Source of the DNA: Allobosea thiooxidans
GTDB taxonomy: Bacteria > Pseudomonadota > Alphaproteobacteria > Rhizobiales > Beijerinckiaceae
Assembly: GCF_900168195.1 (NCBI RefSeq)
Contig: NZ_FUYX01000008.1
Span: forward strand, 171,401-235,400
Direction: 5' to 3'
DNA length: 64,000 nucleotides
Both the position numbers and the translations under genes were made by a program. The first letter of the stretch is position 1. Every line of letters starts with the position of its first letter. The notes under the pieces were generated by a model. That model saw only the letters and a program-made list of their open reading frames with translations, was not told the origin of the DNA and did not search any database. Of the stretch, positions 1 through 9,673 are shown one piece after another.

Positions 1-84
1 CTTGGCGCGAGGCGCGCAGTTTCGTCCAGACCGCAGCCGGCCCGCCGCGGCGGGATCTTCGAGGAAGCTTTTGCCTGATTTTGG

Positions 85-95
85 CCGAAGTTCGG
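85..95. promoter_or_regulatory. Small inverted repeat upstream of ROK gene
   Basis: CCGAA-g-TTCGG, a perfect 5-1-5 inverted repeat 86 bases before the TTG start of the ROK gene. It could be a repressor half-operator, but it is short and I see no convincing -35/-10 pair beside it. Confidence 0.2.
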
Positions 96-180
96 TCTTG
101 AGAGGCGCGGCCGGCTTTTCTAGCCTCACGGCAATCGGTCGCGAACAGGCCGAACGCATATTGGGAGGTCGGCCATCGCC

Positions 181-1377
181 TTGCCCTGGCACCGCTTGAG
201 CCCGGATGAGCTCGCGCTGCTCGAAGCGACCTTCTGGTCGGGCGGCGTCGCGCGCCATGCGTTGGCCGACACGCTGCAGTTCTCGCGCAGCAAGACGAAT
301 GCGCTGACGGCGGGGCTCCTCGACCAGGGGTTGCTCGACGAGGCGGGTGCCCAGCATTCGACCGGCGGGCGACGTCCGGAGACGCTCAAGGTCCATGGCC
401 GCATCGGCGTGCTTTTCGGCGTCGACATCGGCGCGACCAGCCTCGATGTGGCGCTGCTGCGGCCGGACCTCACCATCATCGCCCGCCATTCCCAGGAGGC
501 CGACGTCCAGGCCGGCCCGGGGCCGATCATGGCCCGGCTGCGCAGCCTGCTGCCGGCCATGCTGGCGCAGAACGGCATCGCGCCGGATCGGGTGCTCGCG
601 GTCGGCATCGGCGTGCCCGGCCCGGTCAATTTCGCCGTCGGCCAGCTCGTCAACCCGCCGCTGATGCCGGGCTGGGACAGCTATGCCATCCGCGACGACA
701 TGCGGGAGATCACCGACGCTCCGGTCTTCGTCGACAACGACGTGAACCTGATGGCGCTCGGCGTGCTCTGGCGCCAGCGCAAGCAGATCGACAATTTCCT
801 GGTGATCAAGGTCGGCACCGGCATCGGCTGCGGCATCGTCTGCCATGGCGAGCTCTATCGCGGCGCCACCGGCTCGGCCGGCGATATCGGCCATATCTGC
901 GCCGATCCGGAGGGGCCGCTCTGCCGCTGCGGCAATCGCGGCTGCGTCGAGGCCATGGCCGCGGCGCCGGCCATCGTGGCGATGGGCGTCGATGCGGCGC
1001 AGAGCGGGCGCAGCCCGGCGCTGGCGGCGAAGCTCGCCGAGAAGGGCAGGGTGGAGGCGAGCGATGTCGGCGCCGCCTGCCGCGCCGGCGATGCCGAGGC
1101 GGATGCGATCGTGCGCCGCTCCGGCCGGCTGATCGGCCAGGTGCTGGCGGCGCTCGTGAACTTCTACAACCCGTCCCACATCTTCATCGGCGGCGGCGTC
1201 TCGGCGATCGGCCCGATGTTCCTCGCCGCGATCCGCCAGAGCGTGAACCAGCGTTCGCTCGCCCTCTCGACCCGCCATCTCGAGATCACCGCCGCGCCGC
1301 TCGGCTCCGAGACGGGGCTGATCGGCGCAGGCGTGCTCGCCATGCGCGAGGCCCTGCGCAGCGGGAGCCCGGCATGA
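181..1377 (+). CDS. ROK family transcriptional regulator / sugar kinase-like
   Basis: A 398-residue protein with an N-terminal helix-turn-helix (about residues 20-65) and a ROK domain starting at the phosphate-binding motif DIGATS (82-87). The ROK zinc signature CRCGNRGCVE is present. ROK repressors sense sugars and usually control the adjacent uptake genes; this one heads a CUT2 sugar ABC operon and its 3' end overlaps the next gene by ATGA, so autoregulation of the operon is likely. The start is TTG at 181, chosen because GGGAGG lies at 163-168; no ATG gives a full HTH. The sugar ligand is not readable from sequence. Confidence 0.88.
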   Translation: MPWHRLSPDELALLEATFWSGGVARHALADTLQFSRSKTNALTAGLLDQGLLDEAGAQHSTGGRRPETLKVHGRIGVLFGVDIGATSLDVALLRPDLTIIARHSQEADVQAGPGPIMARLRSLLPAMLAQNGIAPDRVLAVGIGVPGPVNFAVGQLVNPPLMPGWDSYAIRDDMREITDAPVFVDNDVNLMALGVLWRQRKQIDNFLVIKVGTGIGCGIVCHGELYRGATGSAGDIGHICADPEGPLCRCGNRGCVEAMAAAPAIVAMGVDAAQSGRSPALAAKLAEKGRVEASDVGAACRAGDAEADAIVRRSGRLIGQVLAALVNFYNPSHIFIGGGVSAIGPMFLAAIRQSVNQRSLALSTRHLEITAAPLGSETGLIGAGVLAMREALRSGSPA

Positions 1378-2891
1378 GCGGGACGCAGCAGCAGGCGGGG
1401 CTGTCCGTCGCCTTCGACGGCATCGTCAAGCGCTTCGGGCCGGTCCAGGTCCTGCACGGCGTCTCCTTCGCGCTCGAGCCCGGCCGCGTCTACGGGCTGC
1501 TCGGCGAGAACGGCGCCGGCAAGTCGACTCTGATGAAGATCCTCGCCGGCTACGAACAGCCGAGCGAGGGCCGGGTGCTGGTCGACGGCGAAGCCGTCGC
1601 CTTCTCCGGCTCCCGCGACGCGGAGGCGCGCGGGATCGTGCTGATCCACCAGGAATTCAACCTGGCGGAGGATCTCTCGATCGCCGGCAACATCTTCCTC
1701 GGGCATGAGCGCCGCAAGGGCTGGTTTCTCGACGAGCGCGCGATGCGCAGCGAGGCTGAGGCCGCGCTCGCCGCGGTCGGCCTCACGCGCGATCCGGACG
1801 AGCCAGTGCGCCGCCTGATCGTCGCCGAGAAGCAGCTGGTCGAGATCGCCAAGGCGCTGTCGCGCAAGGCGCGCTTCCTCATCATGGACGAGCCGACCGC
1901 GACGCTGACGCCGTCCGAGGTCTCGCGGCTGTTCGGCCTGATCGAGCGGATGAAGGCGCAGGGCGTCACCATCGTCTACATTTCGCACAAGCTCGACGAG
2001 GTGGAGCGCATCACCGACGAGGTCGTGGTGATGCGCGACGGCCGGCTGGTCGGCCGGGCGCCCACCGCCTCGCTCACCCGCCACGACATGGCGACGATGA
2101 TGGTCGGGCGCGAGATCGCCGATCTCTTCCCCGACAAGGTGGAGCCGCAGGCGGCGGCCGCGCCCGCGCTGCAGGTCGAAGGCTTCACCGTGCCCGGCTG
2201 GGCGCAGGACGTTTCCTTCGCCGTGCGGCCGGGCGAGATCCTCGGCTTCGCGGGGCTGGTCGGCGCCGGCCGCACCGAGCTGTTCGAAGGCATCATGGGG
2301 CTGAGGCCGGGCAGCGGCACGATCCGGCTCGGCGGCAGGCCGGCCGCGCTGCGCTCGCCCCGTGACGCCGCCCGCAACGGCCTCACCTATCTGAGCGAGG
2401 ACCGCAAGGGGAAGGGGCTGCACACCGCCTTTCCGTTGCGTCCTAACCTCACCCTGATGGCGCTGGAGCGCTATGCCCGGCCCTGGCTCGACCAGGGCGC
2501 AGAGCGCGAGGCGCTGAAGGGCGCCGTCGCCGAATTCGGCATCCGCACCGGCTCGCTGGAAGCGCGCGCCGCGTCGCTCTCCGGCGGCAACCAGCAGAAG
2601 CTGGCGCTGGCCAAGGTGCTGCATCCGGAGCCGCGGGTCGTGGTGCTCGACGAGCCGACGCGCGGCGTCGATGTCGGCGCCAAGCGCGAGATCTACTTCC
2701 TGATCCAGAAGCTGGCGGCGAAGGGGCTCGCCGTCGTCGTGATCTCCTCGGAACTGATCGAGCTGATCGGCCTCGCCCATCGCGTCGCGATCATGCGCGA
2801 GGGGCGGCTGGTCGCGACCGTCGGCGGAGACGAGATGACGGAGGAGACGATGATCGCCTACGCAACGGGAGCGCGCCATGTCGCAGCCTGA
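1374..2891 (+). CDS. Sugar ABC transporter ATP-binding protein, RbsA/MglA type (CUT2)
   Basis: A 505-residue double-ATPase protein typical of CUT2 sugar importers. The first nucleotide-binding domain has Walker [10 protein letters not shown] near residue 45 and Walker [10 protein letters not shown]. The second has the family-typical degenerate Walker A ([10 protein letters not shown]), a LSGGNQQK signature and VVLDEPTRG. It energises import together with the downstream permease and binding protein. It starts at ATG within the stop of the ROK gene (ATGA) and its end overlaps the permease by 14 bases, so the genes are translationally coupled. Substrate class is ribose/galactose/polyol-like; the exact sugar is unknown. 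Confidence 0.93.
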   Translation: MSGTQQQAGLSVAFDGIVKRFGPVQVLHGVSFALEPGRVYGLLGENGAGKSTLMKILAGYEQPSEGRVLVDGEAVAFSGSRDAEARGIVLIHQEFNLAEDLSIAGNIFLGHERRKGWFLDERAMRSEAEAALAAVGLTRDPDEPVRRLIVAEKQLVEIAKALSRKARFLIMDEPTATLTPSEVSRLFGLIERMKAQGVTIVYISHKLDEVERITDEVVVMRDGRLVGRAPTASLTRHDMATMMVGREIADLFPDKVEPQAAAAPALQVEGFTVPGWAQDVSFAVRPGEILGFAGLVGAGRTELFEGIMGLRPGSGTIRLGGRPAALRSPRDAARNGLTYLSEDRKGKGLHTAFPLRPNLTLMALERYARPWLDQGAEREALKGAVAEFGIRTGSLEARAASLSGGNQQKLALAKVLHPEPRVVVLDEPTRGVDVGAKREIYFLIQKLAAKGLAVVVISSELIELIGLAHRVAIMREGRLVATVGGDEMTEETMIAYATGARHVAA

Positions 2892-3894
2892 GACCCTGCA
2901 GGGCGCAGCCGCCGGCGGGCGGCGGGAGAACGGAACGCCTCTGGCGGAGCGCATCGCCAGCATCGGGCCGGTCATCGGCCTGATCCTGCTCTGCGGCCTC
3001 GGCGCGCTGCTCAACGGCGATTTCGCCACGCTCGACAACGGCCTCAACGTGCTCACCCGCACGGCCTTCATCGGCATCATCGCGGTCGGGATGTGCTTCG
3101 TCATCATCCTGGGCGGCATCGACCTCTCGGTCGGCTCGATGGCGGCGCTGATCGCCGGCTGCGTCATCATGTTCATCAACTGGGCGGCGGGCGCGCTCGG
3201 CTCGCCCCTGCTCGCGGTGGTGTGCGGCGCCGGGCTTGCCGTGCTGCTCGGCGCCGTCTTCGGGCTGATCCATGGCGTGCTGATCGCGAAGGGGCGGATC
3301 GAGCCGTTCATCGTCACGCTCGGCACGCTCGGCATCTTCCGGGCCTACCTGACCTATTTCGCGGATGGCGGGGCGCTGACGCTGGAGAACAACCTCGCCG
3401 ACATCTATGCCCCGGTCTATTACGGCAGCCTCGCCGGCGTCCCGATCCCGGTCGTGGTCTTCCTGCTGGTCGCGATCGTCGGCGCGGTGATCCTGAACAA
3501 GACGGCCTTCGGCCGCCATGTCCAGGCCATCGGCTCCAACGAGACGGTCGCCCGCTACGCGGCGGTCGATGTCGAGCGGGTCAAGATCCTCACCTACATG
3601 CTGCTCGGCATCTGCGTCGGCATCGCCACGCTGCTCTACGTGCCGCGCCTCGGCTCGGCCTCGCCGACCACGGGCCTGCTCTGGGAGCTCGAGGCGATCG
3701 CCTCGGTCATCGTCGGCGGCGCCGCGCTGAAGGGCGGCCATGGCAGCATCACCGGCACGGTCATCGGCGCGATCCTGCTCTCGGTGATCAGCAACATCCT
3801 CAACCTGACGAGCCTGATCAGCGTCTATCTCAACGCCGCCGTGCAGGGCTTCGTCATCATCACCGTCGCGTTTTTGCAGAAAGGCCGCCGCTGA
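2878..3894 (+). CDS. Sugar ABC transporter permease, RbsC type (CUT2)
   Basis: A 338-residue polytopic inner-membrane protein with about ten hydrophobic segments. It carries the CUT2 permease pattern [10 protein letters not shown] in the first third and [15 protein letters not shown] near the C-terminus. It forms the translocation pore, presumably as a homodimer, with the RbsA-like ATPase. It overlaps the ATPase gene by 14 bases and the binding-protein gene follows 27 bases later, so this is one transcript. Confidence 0.93.
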   Translation: MSQPETLQGAAAGGRRENGTPLAERIASIGPVIGLILLCGLGALLNGDFATLDNGLNVLTRTAFIGIIAVGMCFVIILGGIDLSVGSMAALIAGCVIMFINWAAGALGSPLLAVVCGAGLAVLLGAVFGLIHGVLIAKGRIEPFIVTLGTLGIFRAYLTYFADGGALTLENNLADIYAPVYYGSLAGVPIPVVVFLLVAIVGAVILNKTAFGRHVQAIGSNETVARYAAVDVERVKILTYMLLGICVGIATLLYVPRLGSASPTTGLLWELEAIASVIVGGAALKGGHGSITGTVIGAILLSVISNILNLTSLISVYLNAAVQGFVIITVAFLQKGRR

Positions 3895-3921
3895 AGGTTG
3901 GCCATACAGGGAGAGAAAGCG

Positions 3922-4884
3922 ATGTCCATGCAGACCAGACGCAGCCTCATGCTTGCCGCCGCAGCCGGCCTCGCCTTCGCGGCGAGCGGTGCCGCCGCCG
4001 AGCCCGTCAATCTCGGCGTCTCGATTCCGGCCGCGACGCACAGCTTCATGGGCGGCATCAACTACTGGGCCAACCAGGCCAAGAAGGATCTCGAAGCCAA
4101 GCACAAGGACCTCAAGATCACGATCCGCACCGCCGCCAACGCGACCGAGCAGGCCAACCAGCTCCAGGACCTGAGCACGGTCAACAAGATCAATGCGCTC
4201 GTCGTCTTCCCCTTCGAGTCGGCGGCGCTGACCCGGCCGGTCGCCAATGTGAAGGCCAAGGGCGCCTATGTGACGGTGGTCGACCGCGGCCTCACCGACA
4301 CCTCCGCCCAGGATGCCTATGTCGCCGGCGACAACACCGCCTTCGGCAAGATCCCGGCCGAGTACATCGCCAAGACGCTGGGCGGGAAGGGCACCGTCGT
4401 GGCGCTGCGCGGCATCCCGACCACGCTCGACAACGAGCGCATGGATGCCTTCAACGGCGTGCTGAAAGGCCATCCCGACATCAAGCTGCTCGACGCCAAA
4501 TACGCCAACTGGAACCGCGACGACGCCTACAAGGTGACGCAGGACTTCCTGACGCGCTTCAAGGATATCGACGCCTTCTGGGCGGCCGATGACGACATGG
4601 CCTTCGGCGCGATCCGGGCGATCGACCAGGCGGGGCGCAAGGACATCAAGATCATCTTCGGCGGCGCCGGCGCCAAGGACATGGTCAAGCTGATCATCGA
4701 CAACAAGGATCCGCGCATCCAGGCGAATGTCAGCTATTCGCCGAAGTTCATCTACGACGCGATCAAGCTGACGGCGGAGGCGCGGCTCAAGGGCGAGAAG
4801 CTGCCGGCGACCACGATCATCCCCTCGGTGCTGATCGACAAGGGCAATGCCAAGGACTTCTACCATCCCGACTCGCCATTCTGA
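3922..4884 (+). CDS. Sugar ABC transporter substrate-binding protein, RbsB type
   Basis: A 320-residue periplasmic binding protein (Peripla_BP_4 class) with a Sec signal peptide: [10 protein letters not shown] followed by an Ala-rich hydrophobic stretch and cleavage near GAAA-EPV. I chose ATG 3922 because GGGAGAG sits at 3910-3916; an in-frame TTG at 3898 would only add residues without a better ribosome site. It delivers a sugar or polyol to the RbsA/RbsC-like complex. Unusually for a CUT2 operon the binding protein is encoded last of the three transporter genes. Confidence 0.92.
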   Translation: MSMQTRRSLMLAAAAGLAFAASGAAAEPVNLGVSIPAATHSFMGGINYWANQAKKDLEAKHKDLKITIRTAANATEQANQLQDLSTVNKINALVVFPFESAALTRPVANVKAKGAYVTVVDRGLTDTSAQDAYVAGDNTAFGKIPAEYIAKTLGGKGTVVALRGIPTTLDNERMDAFNGVLKGHPDIKLLDAKYANWNRDDAYKVTQDFLTRFKDIDAFWAADDDMAFGAIRAIDQAGRKDIKIIFGGAGAKDMVKLIIDNKDPRIQANVSYSPKFIYDAIKLTAEARLKGEKLPATTIIPSVLIDKGNAKDFYHPDSPF

Positions 4885-4900
4885 GGCCGAGGCGCCCTTG

Positions 4901-4926
4901 CGGCCGCTTCGCCCGCGGAGCGGCCG
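4901..4926 (+). terminator. GC hairpin after the CUT2 binding-protein gene
   Basis: CGGCCGCT at 4901-4908 and AGCGGCCG at 4919-4926 form a perfect 8-bp stem around a 10-base loop, 16 bases after the binding-protein stop. A short pyrimidine run (TCCTTCCC) follows but no T-tract. It may attenuate read-through into the oxidoreductase or protect the upstream message. Confidence 0.45.
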
Positions 4927-4938
4927 TCCTTCCCACGC

Positions 4939-6114
4939 ATGGATGAGCCGATGATCGACGCGACGTTGCCCCGGATGCGCTATGCCATGGTCGGCGGCGG
5001 TCACGGCGCCTTCATCGGCGCCGTGCATCGCCACGCCATCGCCCTCGACGGGCTGGCCGAGCTGGCGGCCGGTGCCCTGTCCGCGACGCCGGAGAAGGCG
5101 CTCGCCTCCGGTCGGGCGCTCGGGCTCGCGGATGCCGGCAATCATGCGAGCTGGCAGGCATTGCTGGAGGCGGAGCTGAAGCGCCCAGCCGAGGAGCGCG
5201 TCGACGCCGTCGTCATTGTCACGCCGACCGACAGCCATTTCCCGATCGCGCACGCCTTCGCCGATGCCGGCTTCAACGTCGTCTGCGACAAGCCGCTGGT
5301 CCATACCGGCGCTCAGGCCGAGGCGCTGGTCGAAACGGTTTCGGCGCGCGGCACGGTCTTCGGCGTCACCTACAACTACACCGGCTATCCGATGGTGCGG
5401 CAGGCGCGCGAGATGGTGCGCTCCGGCGCGCTCGGCGCCATCCGCAAGGTCGTGGTCGAGTACAATCAGGGCTGGCTCGCCACCGCGCTGGAGGCGACCG
5501 GCAACAAGCAGGCCGGCTGGCGCACCGATCCTGCCCGCAGCGGCATTGCCGGGGCGCTCGGCGATATCGGCTCGCATGCCGAGAATCTCGTCTCGGCCGT
5601 GACCGGCCTTGCGATCGAGGAGCTGGTGGCCGATCTCGGTGCGCTGGTCCCGGGCCGTGCGCTCGACGACGACGCCAGCATCCTGCTGCGTTTCGCGGGT
5701 GGGGCACGGGGCGTGCTCGTCGCCTCGCAGATCAATGCCGGGCTGGAGAACGACCTGCGCCTGCGTGTCTCTGGCGAGGACGGCACGCTGGAATGGCGGC
5801 AGGAGGAGCCGAACCGGCTGGTCCATCACCGCCGCGACGGACCGATGCAGATCCTGACGCGCGCCTCGCCCTGGCTCGGCGAATCGGCGCGCCGGGCAGG
5901 GCGGATACCGCCCGGCCACCCGGAAGGCTTCATCGAGGCCTTCGCCAACGTCTATCGCGGCGTCTTCGCCGATATCCGCGCCCGCCGGAACGGCGTCGCC
6001 GCCGACCCGCTCGACGCCGACTACCCGACCGTGGCGGATGGCGCGCGCGGCGTCCGCTTCATCGAATGCGCCGTCGCGTCCTCGGCCGGGCACCGCTGGC
6101 TGCGCTTCCCGTAG
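4939..6114 (+). CDS. Gfo/Idh/MocA family NAD(P)-dependent oxidoreductase
   Basis: A 391-residue sugar/polyol dehydrogenase-like protein. The N-terminal Rossmann loop reads GGGHGAF (around residue 19) and the family CDKPL motif (the EKP equivalent, whose Lys takes part in catalysis) is near residue 120. The C-terminal alpha/beta domain has a [10 protein letters not shown] stretch where the catalytic His is expected. As the last gene behind a CUT2 importer it probably oxidises the imported sugar or inositol-like compound. ATG 4939 is used; ATG 4951 is an alternative and neither has a strong ribosome site. Confidence 0.88.
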   Translation: MDEPMIDATLPRMRYAMVGGGHGAFIGAVHRHAIALDGLAELAAGALSATPEKALASGRALGLADAGNHASWQALLEAELKRPAEERVDAVVIVTPTDSHFPIAHAFADAGFNVVCDKPLVHTGAQAEALVETVSARGTVFGVTYNYTGYPMVRQAREMVRSGALGAIRKVVVEYNQGWLATALEATGNKQAGWRTDPARSGIAGALGDIGSHAENLVSAVTGLAIEELVADLGALVPGRALDDDASILLRFAGGARGVLVASQINAGLENDLRLRVSGEDGTLEWRQEEPNRLVHHRRDGPMQILTRASPWLGESARRAGRIPPGHPEGFIEAFANVYRGVFADIRARRNGVAADPLDADYPTVADGARGVRFIECAVASSAGHRWLRFP

Positions 6115-6140
6115 CCAAAGGGCAGCTAGTGGCCCGACAC

Positions 6141-6160
6141 GCCGCCGTGATGCCGGCGGC
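6141..6160. terminator. Hairpin between convergent genes
   Basis: GCCGCCG (6141-6147) and CGGCGGC (6154-6160) form a 7-bp stem with a 6-base loop between the convergent oxidoreductase and chromate transporter genes. It could end transcription from both sides; no T-tract is present. Confidence 0.4.
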
Positions 6161-6168
6161 CCGCCGTC

Positions 6169-7569
6169 TCAACCTCCGGTGAGCCGGATGATCGCGACCC
6201 CGGCGAGGGCGGAGGCTGCGAGCGTCGGGACCATCCCCATCCGAAAGCGCAGCATCGCCAGCATGGCCGCTGCGGAGAGCAGCGCCGCCCGCCAGTCGAG
6301 CGAGGACAGGACCGGCAGGTCGGGCGTCAGGCCGAGGAACGCGATCGGGCGCACCTCCCGGAACACCACATGCAGGCCGAACCAGAGGGCGAGGTTCATG
6401 ATGACGCCGACGACCGCGGCGGTGATCGCGGTCAGCGCCGCCGACAGCGCCTTGCTGCCGCGCAGGGCCTCGACATAGGGCGCGCCGAGGAAGATCCAGA
6501 AGAAGCACGGCGCGAAGGTGACCCAGAGCGTCAGCAACGCCCCCAGGGCGCCCGCGAGCAGCGGGTCGAGCCCGCCCGCAGCCCGGTAGGAGGCCAGGAA
6601 GCCGACGAATTGCAGCACCAGGATCAGCGGCCCGGGGGTGGTCTCGGCCAGGCCGAGCCCGTCGAGCATCTCGCCGGGCGCGAGCCAGCCGAAGGTCTCC
6701 ACGGCCGCCTGCGCGACATAGGCCAGGACGGCATAGGCGCCGCCGAAGGTGACGATCGCCATCGCGCTGAAGAAGCCGCTGACCTGGGTCCAGACGCTGT
6801 GCGGCCCGGCCAGCAGCCAGAGCAGCGCGACCGGCCCGAGCCAGAGCGGCAGCCAGACCGCGCAGACCCTCAGCGCCTTCGCTGCCGAGGGCTCGGCATG
6901 GGCAAGCTCGCCACGCTCGAACATCAGGTCGATCGTGCCCTTGAACGCGGGCTGGCCCTGCTTTCCGGCGTGGCCGTTGCCCGAGAAGGTTGCGGGCGCG
7001 ATGCGATGCCCGAGCCAGCCGACGATTCCCGCGGCCAGGATGATGATCGGGAACGGGATCTTCATCACGAAGATGCCGATGAAGGCGACGATTGCGATCA
7101 TCACCATCGCCCGGTTCCTGAGCGCGCGCCGGCTGATCCTCAGGCCCGCCTCGACCACGACCGCGAGCACCGCGGCCTTCACGCCGAAGAACACGGCGTC
7201 GATCAGGGGGATGTGGCGATAGAGCACATAGAGAAGGCTCAGGCCCAGCATCACCAGCGCGCCGGGCACGACGAAGAGCAGGCCCGCGACGAGGCCGCCG
7301 AGGGTGCGGTGCATCAGCCAGCCGATATAGACGGCGAGCTGCTGCGCCTCGGGGCCGGGCAGCAGCATGCAGTAGTTCAGGGCGTGCAGGAAACGCTGCT
7401 CGCCGATCCAGCGGCGCTCCTCGACGAGCTCCTTGTGCATCAGGGCGATCTGCCCGGCCGGGCCGCCGAAGGAGAGGCAGCCGATCCGCGCCCAGACCCT
7501 GAAGGCCTCAGCGAAGCTCGGCACCCGCGATGCCGAGACCGCGGCGTCATGATCGGTCGTTGACGTCAT
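6169..7569 (-). CDS. chrA: Chromate transporter ChrA (two-domain CHR family)
   Basis: A 466-residue membrane protein with two homologous halves, each containing the CHR-family pattern: SFGGPAGQIALMH near the N-terminus and TFGGAYAVLAYVAQ near the middle, plus two LPGP/TPGP motifs. CHR proteins export chromate from the cytoplasm. I moved the start to ATG 7569 (MTSTTDHD) because GGGAGG lies just upstream on the minus strand. It follows the rhodanese-ChrB gene by 10 bases, making a compact resistance operon. Confidence 0.9.
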   Translation of the reverse strand: MTSTTDHDAAVSASRVPSFAEAFRVWARIGCLSFGGPAGQIALMHKELVEERRWIGEQRFLHALNYCMLLPGPEAQQLAVYIGWLMHRTLGGLVAGLLFVVPGALVMLGLSLLYVLYRHIPLIDAVFFGVKAAVLAVVVEAGLRISRRALRNRAMVMIAIVAFIGIFVMKIPFPIIILAAGIVGWLGHRIAPATFSGNGHAGKQGQPAFKGTIDLMFERGELAHAEPSAAKALRVCAVWLPLWLGPVALLWLLAGPHSVWTQVSGFFSAMAIVTFGGAYAVLAYVAQAAVETFGWLAPGEMLDGLGLAETTPGPLILVLQFVGFLASYRAAGGLDPLLAGALGALLTLWVTFAPCFFWIFLGAPYVEALRGSKALSAALTAITAAVVGVIMNLALWFGLHVVFREVRPIAFLGLTPDLPVLSSLDWRAALLSAAAMLAMLRFRMGMVPTLAASALAGVAIIRLTGG

Positions 7570-7579
7570 CCCGGCCTCC

Positions 7580-8410
7580 CTACCCGTGCTTCGGGCCGGA
7601 TGGCCAGTTATGGGTTTCGTCGGTCGCATCCCGGCACCAGCGATAGAAGGCGTCGTAGAGGAGCATTCCGGCCTCGAGCTGTTCGAGATCGTCCCGGAAC
7701 ATGCGCGAGAGCCCGAGCGAGGCGGCGAGGAAGCCGGCGGCCTGGGGGACGAGATCGAGGCGCGCGGTGTCCGCGGCCCTGACGATCGTCGCGAGCTGGT
7801 CGAGCGCCGGGGAGGCGAGCCCGAACTCCTCGATCATGGTGTCGAAGCTGCAGCGCTCGCCGCGATGGCTCCAGAACACGCCGTCGATGTCGAACGGCGT
7901 GGCGCCGAAGCGGTCGGCGACATCCGGAACCTCCGCGGCGGTGACGAACAGGAACACCGCGCCGGGATCGACGAAGCGCCGGATCAGCCAGGGACAGGCG
8001 ATGCGGTCGATCTTCGGGCGTGCCCGCGTCACCCAGAGGGTGCGGCCGGCCGCGTCGCGCGGCGGGAGCTTGTCGGTCTTGACCAGGAGCCCGCCGCCGT
8101 CGCGCCAGGCTTCGAAGCCGCCTTCGAGATTTTCAGCGGGGATACCCTCATGCCGGAGCCAGGCCGCGACGCCTTCGCTGAGCTTCTGGCCGCGCTGGCA
8201 GACGACGATGACCTGCTGGCCGGCATAGTCCTTGGCCCAGTCGGCGACGGATTGGTGCGAGCGCAGCGCGGCGCCGGGCAGCAGGCGCGGATCGGCGGCC
8301 AGATCGTCCGGGATCCTGACGTCGATCAGCGTCGGCGCATCGGGCAGCCCGACGAGCCTGGTGAGTTGGGCGGTGGTGATTTGCGTGAACGAGGCCATGG
8401 CGGCGTCCAT
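7580..8410 (-). CDS. chrB: Rhodanese-domain / ChrB-domain chromate resistance protein
   Basis: A 276-residue cytoplasmic protein. Residues about 8-110 form a rhodanese domain whose active-site loop CQRGQK contains the expected catalytic Cys. Residues about 125-270 match the ChrB C-terminal domain (TLWVTRARPKIDRIACPWLIRRF). ChrB proteins are linked to chromate sensing or resistance beside chrA, as here. ATG 8410 is used; ATG 8398 (MASF) is an alternative start. The rhodanese may sense or handle sulfur or oxyanion species; its in vivo substrate is unknown. Confidence 0.87.
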   Translation of the reverse strand: MDAAMASFTQITTAQLTRLVGLPDAPTLIDVRIPDDLAADPRLLPGAALRSHQSVADWAKDYAGQQVIVVCQRGQKLSEGVAAWLRHEGIPAENLEGGFEAWRDGGGLLVKTDKLPPRDAAGRTLWVTRARPKIDRIACPWLIRRFVDPGAVFLFVTAAEVPDVADRFGATPFDIDGVFWSHRGERCSFDTMIEEFGLASPALDQLATIVRAADTARLDLVPQAAGFLAASLGLSRMFRDDLEQLEAGMLLYDAFYRWCRDATDETHNWPSGPKHG

Positions 8411-8546
8411 CCTGTTCTACGAGGACAATGGACGCGAACGTTGGGCTGGCGCCTCACGGGGTCGTCGCGATGGAACCCCTCTGATCCCTTTTTACTGCTC
8501 TGACGGCCTGCGCAGCAAGTCCCAATGCAAGCCCGAAGCCGAACTT

Positions 8547-9437
8547 TCAGAGCCGGCGGCGGGGGATGGCGCTGGCATAGGTGTTGAGCGAGAGCAGATG
8601 CCGGTCGGCGCGCTGCAGCGCTTCGAGCGCCGCGGTCCGGTCCTTGTTCGCCAGGAGGCCGCACAGCACCTCGGAGACCGCCAGTGCCGGCGTCAGCGTG
8701 TGGAAGAAGCTCTGGCTCTCGGTGGAGCAGAGGATGGCGTGGTCGGCGACGCCGACCAGCGGCGAGACCTCACTGTCCGTGATCGCGACGATGCCGAGGC
8801 CCTTCTCGCGCGCGAGCTGCGCGAGCTCGAGGCTGTGCCGCGAATAGGGATTGATCGAGATCGCGAGCAGCACGTCCTCGGCGTCGGCCCGGATCAGCCC
8901 GTCGCCCACCGTGTCGGCCGGCCCGTCGAGATGGATCGTCTTCTCGCCGAGCAGCGCCATCACATAGTGGAAATGCCAGGCGACGGAGTGGCAGGAGCGC
9001 AAGCCCAGCACATAGACCCGACGGGCCTGCGCCAGTCGGTCGGCCGCGGCCGCGAGGCGTTCCAGCGAGGCCGGTTCCGACAGCCGCGCGATCTGGGTGG
9101 CGAGGCCCTGCAGCATGCGGCGCGAGAGCTGCGCCGCCGCCATGTCCTGCTCGTTCTCGCTGTGCTGCATGGCGCGCGCCGCGAAGCCGTCGGCGCGGAA
9201 GCGCAGCGCCTCGGCATGATGGGCGCGGATGTCGTCGTAGCCCGGCAAGTCGAGGAACTTGGCGAGCCGCGTCATGGTCGAGGGCTGGACGCCGGCATTG
9301 CGCGAGAGCTCGCGCATCGAGACCAGCGCCACCTCCTGCGGATGCTCCAGGATATAGCGCGCCGCCTGCTGCAGTTGCGGCGACATGCCGTCGAAGCGGC
9401 TGATGATGTGATCGCGCAAGGGGTCGTTCTGCAACAT
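8547..9437 (-). CDS. MurR/RpiR family transcriptional regulator
   Basis: A 296-residue regulator with an N-terminal RpiR helix-turn-helix (about residues 1-75; NAGVQPSTMTRLAKFL is the recognition region) and a C-terminal SIS domain that in this family binds phosphosugars or related effectors. The start is ATG 9437, preceded by AGGAAGGG on the minus strand; an upstream in-frame start at 9497 is less likely. It is divergent from the aminotransferase/peptide-transport operon and probably controls it through the inverted repeats at 9542-9591. Confidence 0.9.
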   Translation of the reverse strand: MLQNDPLRDHIISRFDGMSPQLQQAARYILEHPQEVALVSMRELSRNAGVQPSTMTRLAKFLDLPGYDDIRAHHAEALRFRADGFAARAMQHSENEQDMAAAQLSRRMLQGLATQIARLSEPASLERLAAAADRLAQARRVYVLGLRSCHSVAWHFHYVMALLGEKTIHLDGPADTVGDGLIRADAEDVLLAISINPYSRHSLELAQLAREKGLGIVAITDSEVSPLVGVADHAILCSTESQSFFHTLTPALAVSEVLCGLLANKDRTAALEALQRADRHLLSLNTYASAIPRRRL

Positions 9438-9541
9438 TTGAATCGCGCCCTTCCTGTGTCCTGACCCGACGATTCCCGCGCCTTCGGCGGATTTCAAACG
9501 GATTCTGGCGCTGGCCTCAAGCCCGAACGCGTTTGCTCAAG

Positions 9542-9591
9542 TGTTTCGCTGAAACAATATTGGGCCCAATCGTTTCCAATATGTGTCACAT
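9542..9591. promoter_or_regulatory. Nested inverted repeats, candidate RpiR operator
   Basis: Four inverted repeats are packed into 50 bases between the divergent RpiR and aminotransferase genes: TGTTTC-GCT-GAAACA (9542-9556), ATTGGGCCCAAT (9559-9570), ATATTGG-N12-CCAATAT (9557-9582) and ATGTG-T-CACAT (9581-9591). The region is AT-richer than its surroundings. Placement upstream of both genes fits an operator/promoter region. Confidence 0.55.
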
Positions 9592-9673
9592 AAAACAAAT
9601 GTTGCAAAGGTGTCCTGGGTATGGGATGAGCTTTCCGCCGCGGCGGCACGTCCGCGCAATCCGGGAAGTCGAG

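Noticed and set aside
1164..6093. Very long open frames on the minus strand (1164-3335 and 2791-6093)
   Set aside because: They mirror the sugar transporter and oxidoreductase genes on the plus strand. They are Arg/Asp/His-rich with no family motifs, the usual artefact of high-GC third codon positions.
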